NCBI RefSeq assembly: GCF_021738965.1
Contig: NZ_JAKKOQ010000018.1
Location: 1 to 51,341 of the forward strand
Length of the DNA: 51,341 bases
Source: Gordonia zhenghanii
GTDB lineage: Bacteria > Actinomycetota > Actinomycetes > Mycobacteriales > Mycobacteriaceae
Direction: 5' to 3'
A program made the translations under genes and the position numbers. Numbering within the stretch: the first letter of the stretch is position 1; every line of letters starts with the position of its first letter. Of the stretch, positions 40,898-50,062 are shown piece after piece. The notes under the pieces were generated by a model. That model was not told where the DNA came from and did not search any database. It saw nothing but the letters and a program-made list of their open reading frames with translations.

Positions 40898-41497
40898 CGC
40901 GCGACGCGCCGCTTCGACGAACGCGCGGACCTTTGCGTGGTCTTTCACGCCTGGCGAGGACTCCACGCCGCTGGAGACGTCGACGCCCCACGGACGCACC
41001 TGGCCGACCGCGTCCGCGACATTGGTCGGGGAGAGACCGCCCGCGAGGAGCCAGCGGCCGCACACGCCCAGGTCGGCGAGGACCGACAGGTCCCACCGTT
41101 CGCCCGAGCCCGGCCGCGGCGCGTCGAGGAGGAGATTCTCCTCGCCGTACGCGCCGACCTGCAGCGGCGGGTCGTTCGCGAGCGATGTCGCGCGCCACAG
41201 TCGGGCGAACACCGCGGAGGCCGCGGTGAAGTCGTCCGCCGTGTACGACCCGTGCAACTGCAACACCGAGAAACCGAGGTCGGCGGCGATGCGGGCCGCG
41301 TCGACGGCAGGCATGTCGTTGACGACGAGGACCGTGTCCACACGGCCTGCAGCGCGGTCGACGATCGTGCGCGCGACGTCGGCGGCGACGGCCCGCGAAC
41401 TCGTCTGGTTCATCACCACGCCGATCGCGTCGGCCCCCGCGTCGACGGCGACGTCGACCGTCGCCGGATCGGTGAGCCCGCAGACCTTCACATACAT
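40880..41497 (-). CDS. trpF: Phosphoribosylanthranilate isomerase (TrpF)
   Basis: 205 residues, normal for TrpF. The catalytic Cys is in VKVCGLTDP (Cys6) and the catalytic Asp in LLLDAPRPGSG; the phosphate-binding end has LAGGLSPTNV and GVDVSSGVE. It isomerises phosphoribosylanthranilate in tryptophan synthesis. It is alone, with no other trp gene nearby. The ATG has no obvious ribosome-binding site. Its C-terminal GTSLT and stop lie in palindrome copy B. Many actinobacteria instead use bifunctional PriA for this step. Confidence 0.92.
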   Translation of the reverse strand: MYVKVCGLTDPATVDVAVDAGADAIGVVMNQTSSRAVAADVARTIVDRAAGRVDTVLVVNDMPAVDAARIAADLGFSVLQLHGSYTADDFTAASAVFARLWRATSLANDPPLQVGAYGEENLLLDAPRPGSGERWDLSVLADLGVCGRWLLAGGLSPTNVADAVGQVRPWGVDVSSGVESSPGVKDHAKVRAFVEAARRAGTSLT

Positions 41498-41537
41498 GCG
41501 GTCAACGGTACCGACCCGCTTAAGGCAGATGAAATGG

Positions 41538-43571
41538 TCAGCTCAGTTCGACGACCGCCGACTTGTCGTTCATCACGATCACCGGCGTCACCGTCGAATA
41601 GCCTGCCGCTTCGATCTTCTCGAGGTCGACGCGGAGTATCGGCTGGCCTTTGGTCACGGTGTCGCCCGCGGCGACGAGCGGCTCGAAGCCCTCGCCCTTC
41701 ATCTTGACGGTGTCGAGTCCCACGTGGACGAGTACTTCGGTGCCGTCCTGCAGGCGCAGGCCGATGGCGTGGCCGGTGGGGAACACGGTGACGACAGTCG
41801 CGTCGGCGGGCGCGGTCACCTCTCCCGCGGTGGGTACGACGGCGGCGCCCGGACCCATCATCCCGGACGAGAACGTCTTGTCCGGCACCTCGGAGAGTGC
41901 GATCGCGTAGCCGGGGATCGGGCGGTGCAGGACGAGCGTCTTCGTCGTCTTCTCCAACGTCGCGACCGATGCGGACGACTCGTCGGCGTCCGGTACGACG
42001 TCGGGCACTTCGTCGGCGTCGGGTGCGTCGACTTCGCCGGCCATGACCTTCTCCATGGCGTCCTTCACGAACTGCACGTTGAGGCCGTAGATCACCTGGA
42101 CCGACTTGCCGCCGGGTCTGATCGTGCCCGCGGCCCCGGCGCGTTTGAGGGCGGGCTCGTCGACGACGGACGTGTCGGCCACCTCCATGCGCAGACGGGT
42201 GGCGCAGTTGTCGAGCTCGGTGATGTTGCTCTTCCCGCCGAGGGCGTCGATGAACTTGACGGCGGTGCCGACGTAGCCGGCCGATCCCGCTCCGTCCTCG
42301 TCCGGATCGACGTCCTCCGGATCGTCGTCTTCGCGGCCGGGGGTCTTGAGCCGGAACTTCAGGATCACCCAGCGGAAGACGAAGAAGTAGACGACGAACC
42401 AGAACGCGCCCATCACGAAGATGATCCACGGGTTCTCGGCCAACGGGTTCGTCCAGTTGAGCATGAGGTCGACGAAGCCGCCGGAGAAACCGAAGCCCAT
42501 CCGGACCGGGAGCAGGGAGCTGACCGCCATCGAGATACCCATGAAGAGGGCGTGGATCAGATACAGCGGAGGCGCCAGGAACATGAACGCGAACTCGAGC
42601 GGCTCGGTGACGCCGACGAAGAACGACGACACCGCGCCGGACAGCAGGATGCCGTAGGCGATCTTCTTGCGCTTGGTCTTCGCGGTCACGTACATCGCGA
42701 GGGCCGCGCCGGGCAGACCGAACATCATGACGGGGAAGAATCCGGTCATGTACTGGCCGGTGACGCCGAACTCGCCGTCGCCCGCGAGGAAGTTGTTGAG
42801 GTCGTTGATGCCTGCGACGTCGAACCAGAACACCGAGTTGAGCGCGTGGTGCAGACCGAACGGAATGAGGAGTCGGTTGAAGAAGCCGTAGAGGCCGGTG
42901 CCGACGGCTCCGAGATCGACGATGTGCTCACCGAACCAGACGAGGCCGCTGTAAATGAGCGGCCACAGGAACAGCAGGACGAGTCCGACGATGAGCGAGA
43001 CGCCCGCCGTGACGATGGCGACCGAGCGTCGGCCGGAGAAGAAGGAGAGTGCGTCGGGCAACTGGACCGATTTGAACCGGTTGTAACAGGCGGCGCCGAT
43101 GATGCCGCACAGGATGCCGATGAACGCGTTCTGGAACGACCCTGGTGCGAACGCGGCGTTGACATCGGGGGAGGAGATCACCCACTGCCCGTGGTCTTGG
43201 ACGATCTGCTGGCCGTCGGTGAGGGTGGTTCCGTCCTCGAGCGGGGCGGTCGTGTAGTCGCGGGACAGCAGCGTCATCACCGATGACGGCGCGAGCAGAC
43301 TGGTGATGACCAGCCAGGACACGAGGCCTGCCAGCGCCGACGTGCCGTCGGACTTACGCGCCATGCCGATCGAGACACCGACTGCGAACAGCAGCGCCAT
43401 GTTGTCGAGGATCGCCAGGCCTGCGGTCTGGAGGAACGACGTGACGACGTTGGTCTGGTCGTCGTTGATGCCGATGATCCAGTTGGCTATGCCGACGAGG
43501 ATCGCGGCGACCGGAAGGACCGCGACCGGCAGCATGATCGACTTGCCGAGATTCTGCAGGAATTTCATCAT
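41538..43571 (-). CDS. PTS EIICBA permease, N-acetylglucosamine/glucose family
   Basis: 677 residues from ATG 43571 (MMKFLQNLGKSIMLPVA, matching family N-termini); an ATG at 43622 is possible, and neither has a strong ribosome-binding site. The domain order is C-B-A: about ten membrane helices with GLHHALNSVFWFDVAG (GlcNAc-type NagE-like), an IIB domain with phospho-Cys456 in LDNCATRLR, and an IIA domain with His616 in VHVGLDTVKM. It imports and phosphorylates a sugar, most likely N-acetylglucosamine or glucose. HPr and EI are not in this window. Confidence 0.88.
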   Translation of the reverse strand: MMKFLQNLGKSIMLPVAVLPVAAILVGIANWIIGINDDQTNVVTSFLQTAGLAILDNMALLFAVGVSIGMARKSDGTSALAGLVSWLVITSLLAPSSVMTLLSRDYTTAPLEDGTTLTDGQQIVQDHGQWVISSPDVNAAFAPGSFQNAFIGILCGIIGAACYNRFKSVQLPDALSFFSGRRSVAIVTAGVSLIVGLVLLFLWPLIYSGLVWFGEHIVDLGAVGTGLYGFFNRLLIPFGLHHALNSVFWFDVAGINDLNNFLAGDGEFGVTGQYMTGFFPVMMFGLPGAALAMYVTAKTKRKKIAYGILLSGAVSSFFVGVTEPLEFAFMFLAPPLYLIHALFMGISMAVSSLLPVRMGFGFSGGFVDLMLNWTNPLAENPWIIFVMGAFWFVVYFFVFRWVILKFRLKTPGREDDDPEDVDPDEDGAGSAGYVGTAVKFIDALGGKSNITELDNCATRLRMEVADTSVVDEPALKRAGAAGTIRPGGKSVQVIYGLNVQFVKDAMEKVMAGEVDAPDADEVPDVVPDADESSASVATLEKTTKTLVLHRPIPGYAIALSEVPDKTFSSGMMGPGAAVVPTAGEVTAPADATVVTVFPTGHAIGLRLQDGTEVLVHVGLDTVKMKGEGFEPLVAAGDTVTKGQPILRVDLEKIEAAGYSTVTPVIVMNDKSAVVELS

Positions 43572-43672
43572 CGGTGGTGACCCATCGTCGGACGAGCTGA
43601 GGCTTCGTTCGAGTTGGACCATACAACGATGACCGGCGATTTTGAGGGCGATCGTGTGGGCCGGCACCGGGG

Positions 43673-43701
43673 TTGGTAAGTTACGTGAGCCTACCCATAT
43701 A
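43673..43701 (+). promoter_or_regulatory. Predicted promoter of the siderophore-uptake operon
   Basis: TTGGTA (43673-43678), a 17-bp spacer and CATATA (43696-43701), about 36 bp before the ATG. The iron-box-like site fills the spacer. Confidence 0.45.
43676..43694 (+). promoter_or_regulatory. Candidate iron box in the siderophore-operon promoter
   Basis: GTAAGTTACGTGAGCCTAC agrees with the 19-bp DtxR/IdeR consensus at about 12 of 19 positions by hand. The match is weaker than the efeU site, but the position between -35 and -10 and the downstream genes support it. Confidence 0.4.
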
Positions 43702-43736
43702 TAGGGGAGGTTTCTCCTTCCGAAAGGCGCTCAGCG

Positions 43737-44750
43737 ATGAGAAAGTCCCGATTCCTGTCGCTCGCGTGCGCGGCAGCCATTGCCGTCACAGCCACGGCAT
43801 GCTCCAGTTCAGACGACGGCGGGTCCGGTGCCGCGGGCGGCGAAGGCTTCCCGATCACCATCGAGCATGCGCTCGGAACGACGACGATCGAGGCTCAGCC
43901 CGAGCGCGTGGCGACCGTCGGCTGGGCCAACCACGAGGTGCCGCTCGCCCTCGGAGTCGTGCCGGTCGGCATGGCCAAGGCAACGTGGGGCGACGACAAC
44001 GGCGACGGCATCCTGCCGTGGGTCGACGACAAACTGACCGAACTCGGCGGCGACAAGCCCGAACTGTTCGACGAGACCGACGCGATCGACTACGAGGCCG
44101 TCGGCAACTCGGCGCCGGACGTCATCCTCGCTGCGTACTCGGGGCTCACCCAGGAGCAGTACGACAAGCTCGAGAAGATCGCTCCCGTCGTCGCCTACCC
44201 GAAGACCCCGTGGGGGACCACCTGGCAGGACATGGTGACGCTCGACTCGAAGGCGATCGGCCGCGAAGACGACGGTCGCAAGCTGGTCGAGGACCTCACC
44301 GGGCAGGTGGACGCCGCTGTCGCCAAGCATCCCGGTCTGAAGAACACCAAGACGATGTTCGCGTTCCTCGATCCGACGGATACCAGCAAGATCGGCTTCT
44401 ACAACACCCACGACCCGCGCGCCGCGTTCCTGCGCGACGCGGGCCTGCCGGTCCCGTCGGCCGTCGAGAAGAACTCCGCCGAATCCACCGAATTCTACAC
44501 CGAGGTCAGCGCCGAGAAGGCCGACCAGTTCAACGACGTCGGCCTCATCGTCACCTACGGCGACGAGAACACTCTGTCCCGGCTCCAGGCTGATCCGCTC
44601 CTCGGCAAGATCCCGGCGGTCAAGGCAGGCCACGTCGCGATTCTGCAGCAAGACACGCCGCTCGCCGCGTCGTCGAACCCGACTCCGCTCTCGATCCCGT
44701 GGGGCATCGGCAAGTACATGGACATTCTCGGCGCAGCGATAGCTCCTTGA
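43737..44750 (+). CDS. Ferric-siderophore-binding lipoprotein (ABC transporter)
   Basis: 337 residues. Lipoprotein signal with lipobox TATAC (Cys22) and a Ser/Asp/Gly linker; then the FecB/periplasmic-binding-protein type II fold with HALGTTTIEAQPERVATVGW, a sequence typical of FepB/FecB-like proteins. It should capture iron-siderophore outside and pass it to the two permeases. It is the first gene of a five-gene operon, and its TGA stop overlaps the alternative TTG start of the next gene. GAAAGG serves as ribosome-binding site. Confidence 0.92.
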   Translation: MRKSRFLSLACAAAIAVTATACSSSDDGGSGAAGGEGFPITIEHALGTTTIEAQPERVATVGWANHEVPLALGVVPVGMAKATWGDDNGDGILPWVDDKLTELGGDKPELFDETDAIDYEAVGNSAPDVILAAYSGLTQEQYDKLEKIAPVVAYPKTPWGTTWQDMVTLDSKAIGREDDGRKLVEDLTGQVDAAVAKHPGLKNTKTMFAFLDPTDTSKIGFYNTHDPRAAFLRDAGLPVPSAVEKNSAESTEFYTEVSAEKADQFNDVGLIVTYGDENTLSRLQADPLLGKIPAVKAGHVAILQQDTPLAASSNPTPLSIPWGIGKYMDILGAAIAP

Positions 44751-44800
44751 TTCCAGAGACCACTGGAGTCCGACCGGACAGCGGGAACCGACGGGACATT

Positions 44801-45808
44801 GTGACCCGACGGGCCGCGGCGGCCGGACCGATCGGGTGGCTCCTCGTGGGCGCCGTCGTGCTCGTCGCGCTGTTCTGCGTGTCGCTCGCGTTCGGCGCCC
44901 GCGACGTCGCGTTCGGCGACCTCACCGACGCATTGTTCGGCGACGCCGACACGTTCGGGGCCGCAGCGGTCGAGAAGCGGATCCCTCGCACGGTCCTGGC
45001 GATGGTCGTGGGAGCCGCATTGGCGATGTCGGGTGCGGGCATGCAGGCGGTGACCCGCAATCCCGTCGCCGACCCCGGCATCCTCGGGGTGTCGGGCGGC
45101 GCTTCGTTGGCCGTCGTGTGCGGCATCGTCTTCTTCGGCATGACCGACCCGTATTCGTACATCGCGGTGGCCATCGCGGGCGCCGCGGTCGCAGCGGTGT
45201 TCGTCTACGCCGTCGGCTCGATGGGGCGCGGCGGTGCGACGCCCCTCAAGCTCGCGTTGTCCGGTGCGGCGACGGCCGCCGCGTTCACCTGCCTGATCAG
45301 CGCGGTGCTGTTGCCGCGAGTCGACGTCATGACGCGCTTCCAACACTGGCAGGTCGGCGGCGTCGGCGGTGCGGACTGGGATCGGATCGCCGTGCTCTCC
45401 CCGGTACTCGCGGTCGGCGCTCTGCTGGCGTTCGCGTGCGCTCGCGGCATGAACTCATTGGCTCTCGGCGACGACGTGGCGACCGGACTCGGCGAGAACG
45501 TCGGCCGCACCCGCATCCTGACCGGGGTCGCGGCCGTCGTGCTCGCCGGTGCGTCGACCGCGGTCGCGGGCCCGATCGCGTTCGTCGGTCTGCTCGTCCC
45601 GCACGCGTGCCGCGCGCTGATCGGCACCGACCACCGGTGGCTGCTGCCGTTCTCCGCCCTGGTCGGGGCGTCGCTCCTCGTGGCCTCTGACGTCGTCGGA
45701 CGACTCGTGGTCCGACCCGAAGAGGTCGACGTCGGCGTGGTGACTGCGATCATCGGTGCTCCGCTGTTCATCTGGATCGTCCGTCGGCAGAAGGTGCGTG
45801 AGCTGTGA
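44801..45808 (+). CDS. FecCD-family ferric-siderophore permease, subunit 1
   Basis: 335 residues from GTG 44801, the usual length; a TTG at 44747 overlapping the previous stop would add 18 residues and cannot be excluded. FecCD features: RIPRTVLAMVVGAALAMSGAGMQAVTRNPVADPGILG near the start (the Pro/Gly-rich signature is also in the partner), about nine to ten helices, and the coupling-helix region GLLVPHACR. It pairs with the next gene product to form the membrane channel. Confidence 0.9.
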   Translation: MTRRAAAAGPIGWLLVGAVVLVALFCVSLAFGARDVAFGDLTDALFGDADTFGAAAVEKRIPRTVLAMVVGAALAMSGAGMQAVTRNPVADPGILGVSGGASLAVVCGIVFFGMTDPYSYIAVAIAGAAVAAVFVYAVGSMGRGGATPLKLALSGAATAAAFTCLISAVLLPRVDVMTRFQHWQVGGVGGADWDRIAVLSPVLAVGALLAFACARGMNSLALGDDVATGLGENVGRTRILTGVAAVVLAGASTAVAGPIAFVGLLVPHACRALIGTDHRWLLPFSALVGASLLVASDVVGRLVVRPEEVDVGVVTAIIGAPLFIWIVRRQKVREL

Positions 45809-46836
45809 CCACGGTCGAGGTCGTGAAGGCCGGGCGGCGTGCCCGCTCGCGTCGTCGCGCGCTGCTGCTGGCGGCGCTGATCGCACTCGTCGTCATCGTG
45901 TTCTTCGTGTCGCTGATGGTGGGACAGAGGTTCTACCCGCTCGGCGACGTCATCGACGTGATCCTCGGCCGACCGGTGTCGGGCGGGTCGTTCACCGTCG
46001 GTGAGCTGCGGCTGCCGCGCGCCTGCATGGCCGTCCTGTCCGGGTTCGCGTTCGGTTTCGCGGGCGTGACCTTTCAGACTCTGCTGCGCAATCCGTTGGC
46101 GTCGCCCGACATCATCGGAATCTCCTGGGGAGCGTCGGCCGCCGCCGTGGTGGCGATCGTGATCTTCGGCCTGACCGGTACGTCGGTGTCCGTCGTCGCG
46201 CTCCTCGGCGCACTGGTGGCCGCCGCGGCCGTGTACGGGCTGTCGATGAACAGTGGTTTCTCCGCGACGCGTTTGATTCTGATCGGTATCGGCATCGCGG
46301 CGATGCTCAGCAGCGTGGTCTCGTACGTTCTCGCCCGAGCCGCGGACTGGGACATCGCGAACGCGCTCCTCTGGATCACCGGGTCGCTCGCCGAACCCGA
46401 TTGGGGCAAGGTGACGCCCCTCGCGGTGGTCGTGGCGGTCGTCGCGCCGATCATGCTGACGCGCTCGCGGGACATGAACATGCTGAGCCTCGGCGACGAT
46501 GCGGCGGCCGGCATGGGGGTGCGCGTCGAAGGGACTCGTGTGCTCGTCATCGTCGGCGCGGTGATCCTGTTGGGATTCGCGACCGCGGGCACCGGTCCGA
46601 TCTCGTTCGTCGCCTTCATGTCCGGCCCCATCGCGATGCGGTTGTTCACGCGCGCAGGCGGTTCGATGCTCCTCCCGGCAGGCTTGGTCGGCGCGCTGCT
46701 GGTCTCCTGTGCGGACCTCGTCGCACAGTTCGCGTTGCCGCACCGGTATCCGGTCGGCGTTGTGACGGGTGTGCTCGGCGCGCCCTTCCTCATCTATCTC
46801 CTCATTCGCGTCAACCGGTCGGGAGGCACCCTGTGA
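45805..46836 (+). CDS. FecCD-family ferric-siderophore permease, subunit 2
   Basis: 343 residues; GTG start overlapping the previous TGA (GTGA). Signature ELRLPRACMAVLSGFAFGFA and RNPLASPDIIGISWGAS, with about nine to ten membrane helices and the coupling region FVAFMSGPIAMRL. It is the second half of the heterodimeric permease. The overlapping starts through this operon indicate balanced, coupled synthesis. Confidence 0.92.
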   Translation: MTTVEVVKAGRRARSRRRALLLAALIALVVIVFFVSLMVGQRFYPLGDVIDVILGRPVSGGSFTVGELRLPRACMAVLSGFAFGFAGVTFQTLLRNPLASPDIIGISWGASAAAVVAIVIFGLTGTSVSVVALLGALVAAAAVYGLSMNSGFSATRLILIGIGIAAMLSSVVSYVLARAADWDIANALLWITGSLAEPDWGKVTPLAVVVAVVAPIMLTRSRDMNMLSLGDDAAAGMGVRVEGTRVLVIVGAVILLGFATAGTGPISFVAFMSGPIAMRLFTRAGGSMLLPAGLVGALLVSCADLVAQFALPHRYPVGVVTGVLGAPFLIYLLIRVNRSGGTL

Positions 46837-47633
46837 CCGTCCACCATCAGCTGTCGGCCGAGAAGGTTCGGCTCGCGTACGGCGATCGAGTAGTCGTCGA
46901 CGGACTCGATCTGCAGGTGACTCAAGGGCAGATCACCTCGGTCGTCGGCGCCAACGGATGCGGAAAGTCGACGCTCCTGCGGGCCCTGGCTCGTCTGCTG
47001 TCGCCGTCGTCGGGGCAGGTGGTGCTCGACGGCCAGGACATCTCGTCGCGTCGTTCCCGCGATGTGGCGCGGATCCTCGGACTGTTGCCGCAGAGTCCCG
47101 TCGCGCCCGACGGCATCATCGTGTCCGACCTGGTCGGCCGTGGGCGCCACCCACACCAGAAGATCCTCGCGCCGTGGAACACGCACGACTACGAGGCCGT
47201 CGCCGATGCGTTGGACGCGACCGGGACCGCCGACCTCGCCGACCGCTCGGTCGACGAATTGTCGGGCGGCCAACGGCAACGCGTGTGGATTGCGATGGCG
47301 CTTGCCCAGGAGACGGACATCCTCCTGCTCGACGAGCCGACGACGTTCCTGGATCTCGCCCACCAAGTGGAGGTCCTCGATCTGCTGACCGATCTCCGCG
47401 AACGGCGCGGCACCACGATCGTGATGGTGTTGCACGACCTCAACCTCGCCGCCCGCTACTCGGACCGCCTGGTCGCGATGCGGGACGGCAGTATCCACGC
47501 GACCGGAACACCAGAGGAGGTTATGACCGCCGACCTCGTCGACGAGGTGTTCGGTCTCAAGAGTCAGATTCTCCTGGATCCCGTGTCCGGGAGACCCGCC
47601 GTCATGCCGATAGGGAGGCACCATGTCCGTTGA
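46833..47633 (+). CDS. Ferric-siderophore ABC transporter ATP-binding protein
   Basis: 266 residues from GTG 46833, overlapping the previous stop (GTGA). FepC-like ATPase with Walker A GANGCGKST, Q-loop LLPQSP, signature LSGGQRQRV, Walker B ILLLDEPT and switch VLHDLN. It powers the two FecCD permeases. The 3' end overlaps the next gene by 11 bp. Confidence 0.95.
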   Translation: MTVHHQLSAEKVRLAYGDRVVVDGLDLQVTQGQITSVVGANGCGKSTLLRALARLLSPSSGQVVLDGQDISSRRSRDVARILGLLPQSPVAPDGIIVSDLVGRGRHPHQKILAPWNTHDYEAVADALDATGTADLADRSVDELSGGQRQRVWIAMALAQETDILLLDEPTTFLDLAHQVEVLDLLTDLRERRGTTIVMVLHDLNLAARYSDRLVAMRDGSIHATGTPEEVMTADLVDEVFGLKSQILLDPVSGRPAVMPIGRHHVR

Positions 47634-48579
47634 CAGTCAGGCCGTCGTCGAGAAGAACCCGTACGTGCTGGGGCGCGCGAGAGTGTCGCTCGTCGAACCG
47701 GTCTCGCCGAACTTCGTGCGCATCACGTTCGTCGGCGAGGACGTCGACCGAATCGGCAATCCGGGCCACACGTTCGACCAGCGGATCAAGGTGATCTTCC
47801 CGCCTGCGTCCGGGACTCTTCCCGAGCTCGCGGCAGGAGACGACTGGTACCAGCGGTGGACGGCGATCCCGGAGGCCGATCGCGGCGCGATCCGCACGTA
47901 CTCGATCCGCGACGTGCGAGTCGGCGACGGCGGAGCGACCGAACTCGTCGTCGACTTCGTTCTGCACATGGTGCCGGGCGCCACCGGCCCCGCGTCGTCG
48001 TGGGCGGCGCAGGCACGCGAAGGCGACGAAGTGTTGGTCGTCGCGCCGGGACGCGGCCGGTTCGACGGCGGCGGCTTGGAGTACGCGCCCGGTACGGCGG
48101 AGTCGGTGCTGTTGGCAGGTGACGAGACGGCAGCGCCTGCGATCGCGCGGATCCTCGAAGATGCGCCTGCCGACCTGCGGGGCACGGCCTTCATCGAGAT
48201 TCCGACGGGCGACGACGTGCTGCCGTTCGCTGCTCCCGCGGGCGTCAGCGTCCACTGGCTGGCCCGCGACGGCGCGGACCACGGTGCGCGCCTGCGGCCG
48301 GCGGTCCTGGACCATCTCGGGTCGTCCGAGCCGGTAGCGGACGTCTCGGGAGTCGACGACGACCCCGACGAACCGATGGTGTGGGAGACGCCGATCTACT
48401 CCAACCTGGGCGAAGAGATCGCTCCGGACCCGGCCCCCGCCGACCGCTACTACTGGATCGCAGGCGAGAGCAAGGTCGTCACCGGTCTGCGCCGCCACCT
48501 CGTGAAAGAGGTCGGTATCGCCCGGTCCCAAGTCGCTTTCATGGGTTACTGGCGCCACGGCGTCGCGATGAAGGCCTAG
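47623..48579 (+). CDS. Siderophore-interacting protein (FAD-dependent ferric reductase, ViuB-like)
   Basis: 318 residues; its ATG lies inside the end of the ATPase gene with GGGAGG 5 bp upstream. The FAD-binding motif RTYSIR, the nucleotide region GDETAAPAI, the WIAGESKVV segment and the C-terminal GYWRHG are typical of siderophore-interacting proteins, which release iron from imported siderophore by reduction in the cytoplasm. It completes a binding, import and release pathway with the four genes before it. Confidence 0.93.
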   Translation: MSVDSQAVVEKNPYVLGRARVSLVEPVSPNFVRITFVGEDVDRIGNPGHTFDQRIKVIFPPASGTLPELAAGDDWYQRWTAIPEADRGAIRTYSIRDVRVGDGGATELVVDFVLHMVPGATGPASSWAAQAREGDEVLVVAPGRGRFDGGGLEYAPGTAESVLLAGDETAAPAIARILEDAPADLRGTAFIEIPTGDDVLPFAAPAGVSVHWLARDGADHGARLRPAVLDHLGSSEPVADVSGVDDDPDEPMVWETPIYSNLGEEIAPDPAPADRYYWIAGESKVVTGLRRHLVKEVGIARSQVAFMGYWRHGVAMKA

Positions 48580-48628
48580 CGTTTCTGCCGCCGGGAACAC
48601 GAACCCCGCACGAGAGGTTGCACTGACT

Positions 48629-50038
48629 ATGGCTGACAACGCTGACATCGAGTATCGGATCGAACACGACACGATGGGCGAGGTGCGGGTGCCCGCGGCC
48701 GCGCTATGGCGGGCGCAGACCCAGCGCGCCGTCGAGAACTTCCCGATCAGCTTCCGTCCGCTCGAGCGGACTCAGATCCGTGCGCTGGGACTGCTGAAGG
48801 CGGCCACCGCCACGGTCAACAAGGATCTCGGGCTGCTCGACCCGGAGAAGGCCGACGCGATCGTCTCGGCGGCGCGCGAGATCGCCGAAGGCGAGCACGA
48901 CGACCAGTTCCCGATCGATGTGTTCCAGACCGGTTCGGGCACGAGTTCGAACATGAATGCCAACGAGGTGATCGCGTCGATCGCGGAGAAGGCAGGCGTC
49001 CCCGTTCACCCGAATGACGACGTGAACATGTCACAGAGCTCCAACGACACGTTCCCGACGGCGACGCACGTCGCCGCCACGGAGGCCGTCGTCCGCGAGC
49101 TCGTCCCGTCGTTGGAGCGTCTGCACGAGACGCTCGCGGCGAAGTCCACCGAGTGGGCATCGGTCGTGAAGTCGGGCCGCACGCATTTGATGGATGCGGT
49201 TCCTGTGACCCTCGGGCAGGAATTCGGCGGGTACGCGCGCCAGGTTCAGGCCGGCGTCGAACGTCTGCAGTCGACGCTCCCGCGCGTCGGTGAGCTCCCG
49301 ATCGGTGGGACCGCGGTCGGTACAGGACTCAACGCGCCGGAGGGTTTCGGCACGCGCGTCGTCGCCGAGCTCGTCGCGCTGACCGGGGTGGACCAACTCA
49401 GTCTCGCCACCGACAACTTCGAGGCGCAGGCTGCGCGCGACGGTCTCGTCGAGTTGTCCGGGCAGTTGAAGACGATCGCCGTGTCGCTCACCAAGATCGC
49501 CAACGACGTCCGCTGGATGGGGTCGGGGCCGCTGACCGGGCTCGGCGAGATCGCTCTCCCGGATCTGCAGCCGGGTAGTTCGATCATGCCGGGCAAGGTG
49601 AATCCCGTTCTGCCCGAGGCGGTCACGCAGGTGGCGGCCCAGGTCATCGGCAACGACGCCGCCGTCACCTGGGGCGGCGGCAACGGCGCGTTCGAGCTGA
49701 ACGTCTACATCCCGATGATGGCCCGTAACGTCCTCGAATCGGTGAAGCTGCTCGCGAACGTGTCGCGGCTGTTCGCCGACCGGTGCATCGACGGGCTGCA
49801 GGCGCACGAGGAGAGGCTGCGGACTCTCGCGGAGTCGTCCCCCTCGATCGTGACGCCGCTGAACTCGGCCATCGGCTACGAAGAGGCAGCAGCCGTCGCC
49901 AAGCAGGCGTTGCGCGACGGCACGACGATCCGCCAGACGGTGATCGATAGGGGTCTCATCGGCGACAAGCTGTCCGAAGAGGAACTGGACCGGCGCCTCG
50001 ACGTCCTCAAGATGGCGAACGTCGACCGGAAGCGGTAG
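48629..50038 (+). CDS. fumC: Class II fumarate hydratase
   Basis: 469 residues. Substrate-site motifs of the fumarase/aspartase family: [44 protein letters not shown], and the flexible catalytic loop [11 protein letters not shown]. It interconverts fumarate and malate in the TCA cycle without an iron-sulfur cluster. It lies 49 bp after the siderophore operon; an iron-independent fumarase following iron-uptake genes is physiologically neat but may be coincidence. Confidence 0.95.
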   Translation: MADNADIEYRIEHDTMGEVRVPAAALWRAQTQRAVENFPISFRPLERTQIRALGLLKAATATVNKDLGLLDPEKADAIVSAAREIAEGEHDDQFPIDVFQTGSGTSSNMNANEVIASIAEKAGVPVHPNDDVNMSQSSNDTFPTATHVAATEAVVRELVPSLERLHETLAAKSTEWASVVKSGRTHLMDAVPVTLGQEFGGYARQVQAGVERLQSTLPRVGELPIGGTAVGTGLNAPEGFGTRVVAELVALTGVDQLSLATDNFEAQAARDGLVELSGQLKTIAVSLTKIANDVRWMGSGPLTGLGEIALPDLQPGSSIMPGKVNPVLPEAVTQVAAQVIGNDAAVTWGGGNGAFELNVYIPMMARNVLESVKLLANVSRLFADRCIDGLQAHEERLRTLAESSPSIVTPLNSAIGYEEAAAVAKQALRDGTTIRQTVIDRGLIGDKLSEEELDRRLDVLKMANVDRKR

Positions 50039-50062
50039 CGCCGTCGCGCGCCGCCGACCCGG

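Noticed and set aside
40884..43286. 800-codon open frame opposite trpF and the PTS gene
   Set aside because: It runs through two genes and both intergenic regions, has shadow-type composition and no start signal.
43737..48579. Siderophore biosynthesis cluster
   Set aside because: Only uptake and iron-release genes are present; no NRPS or NIS synthetase occurs in the window.
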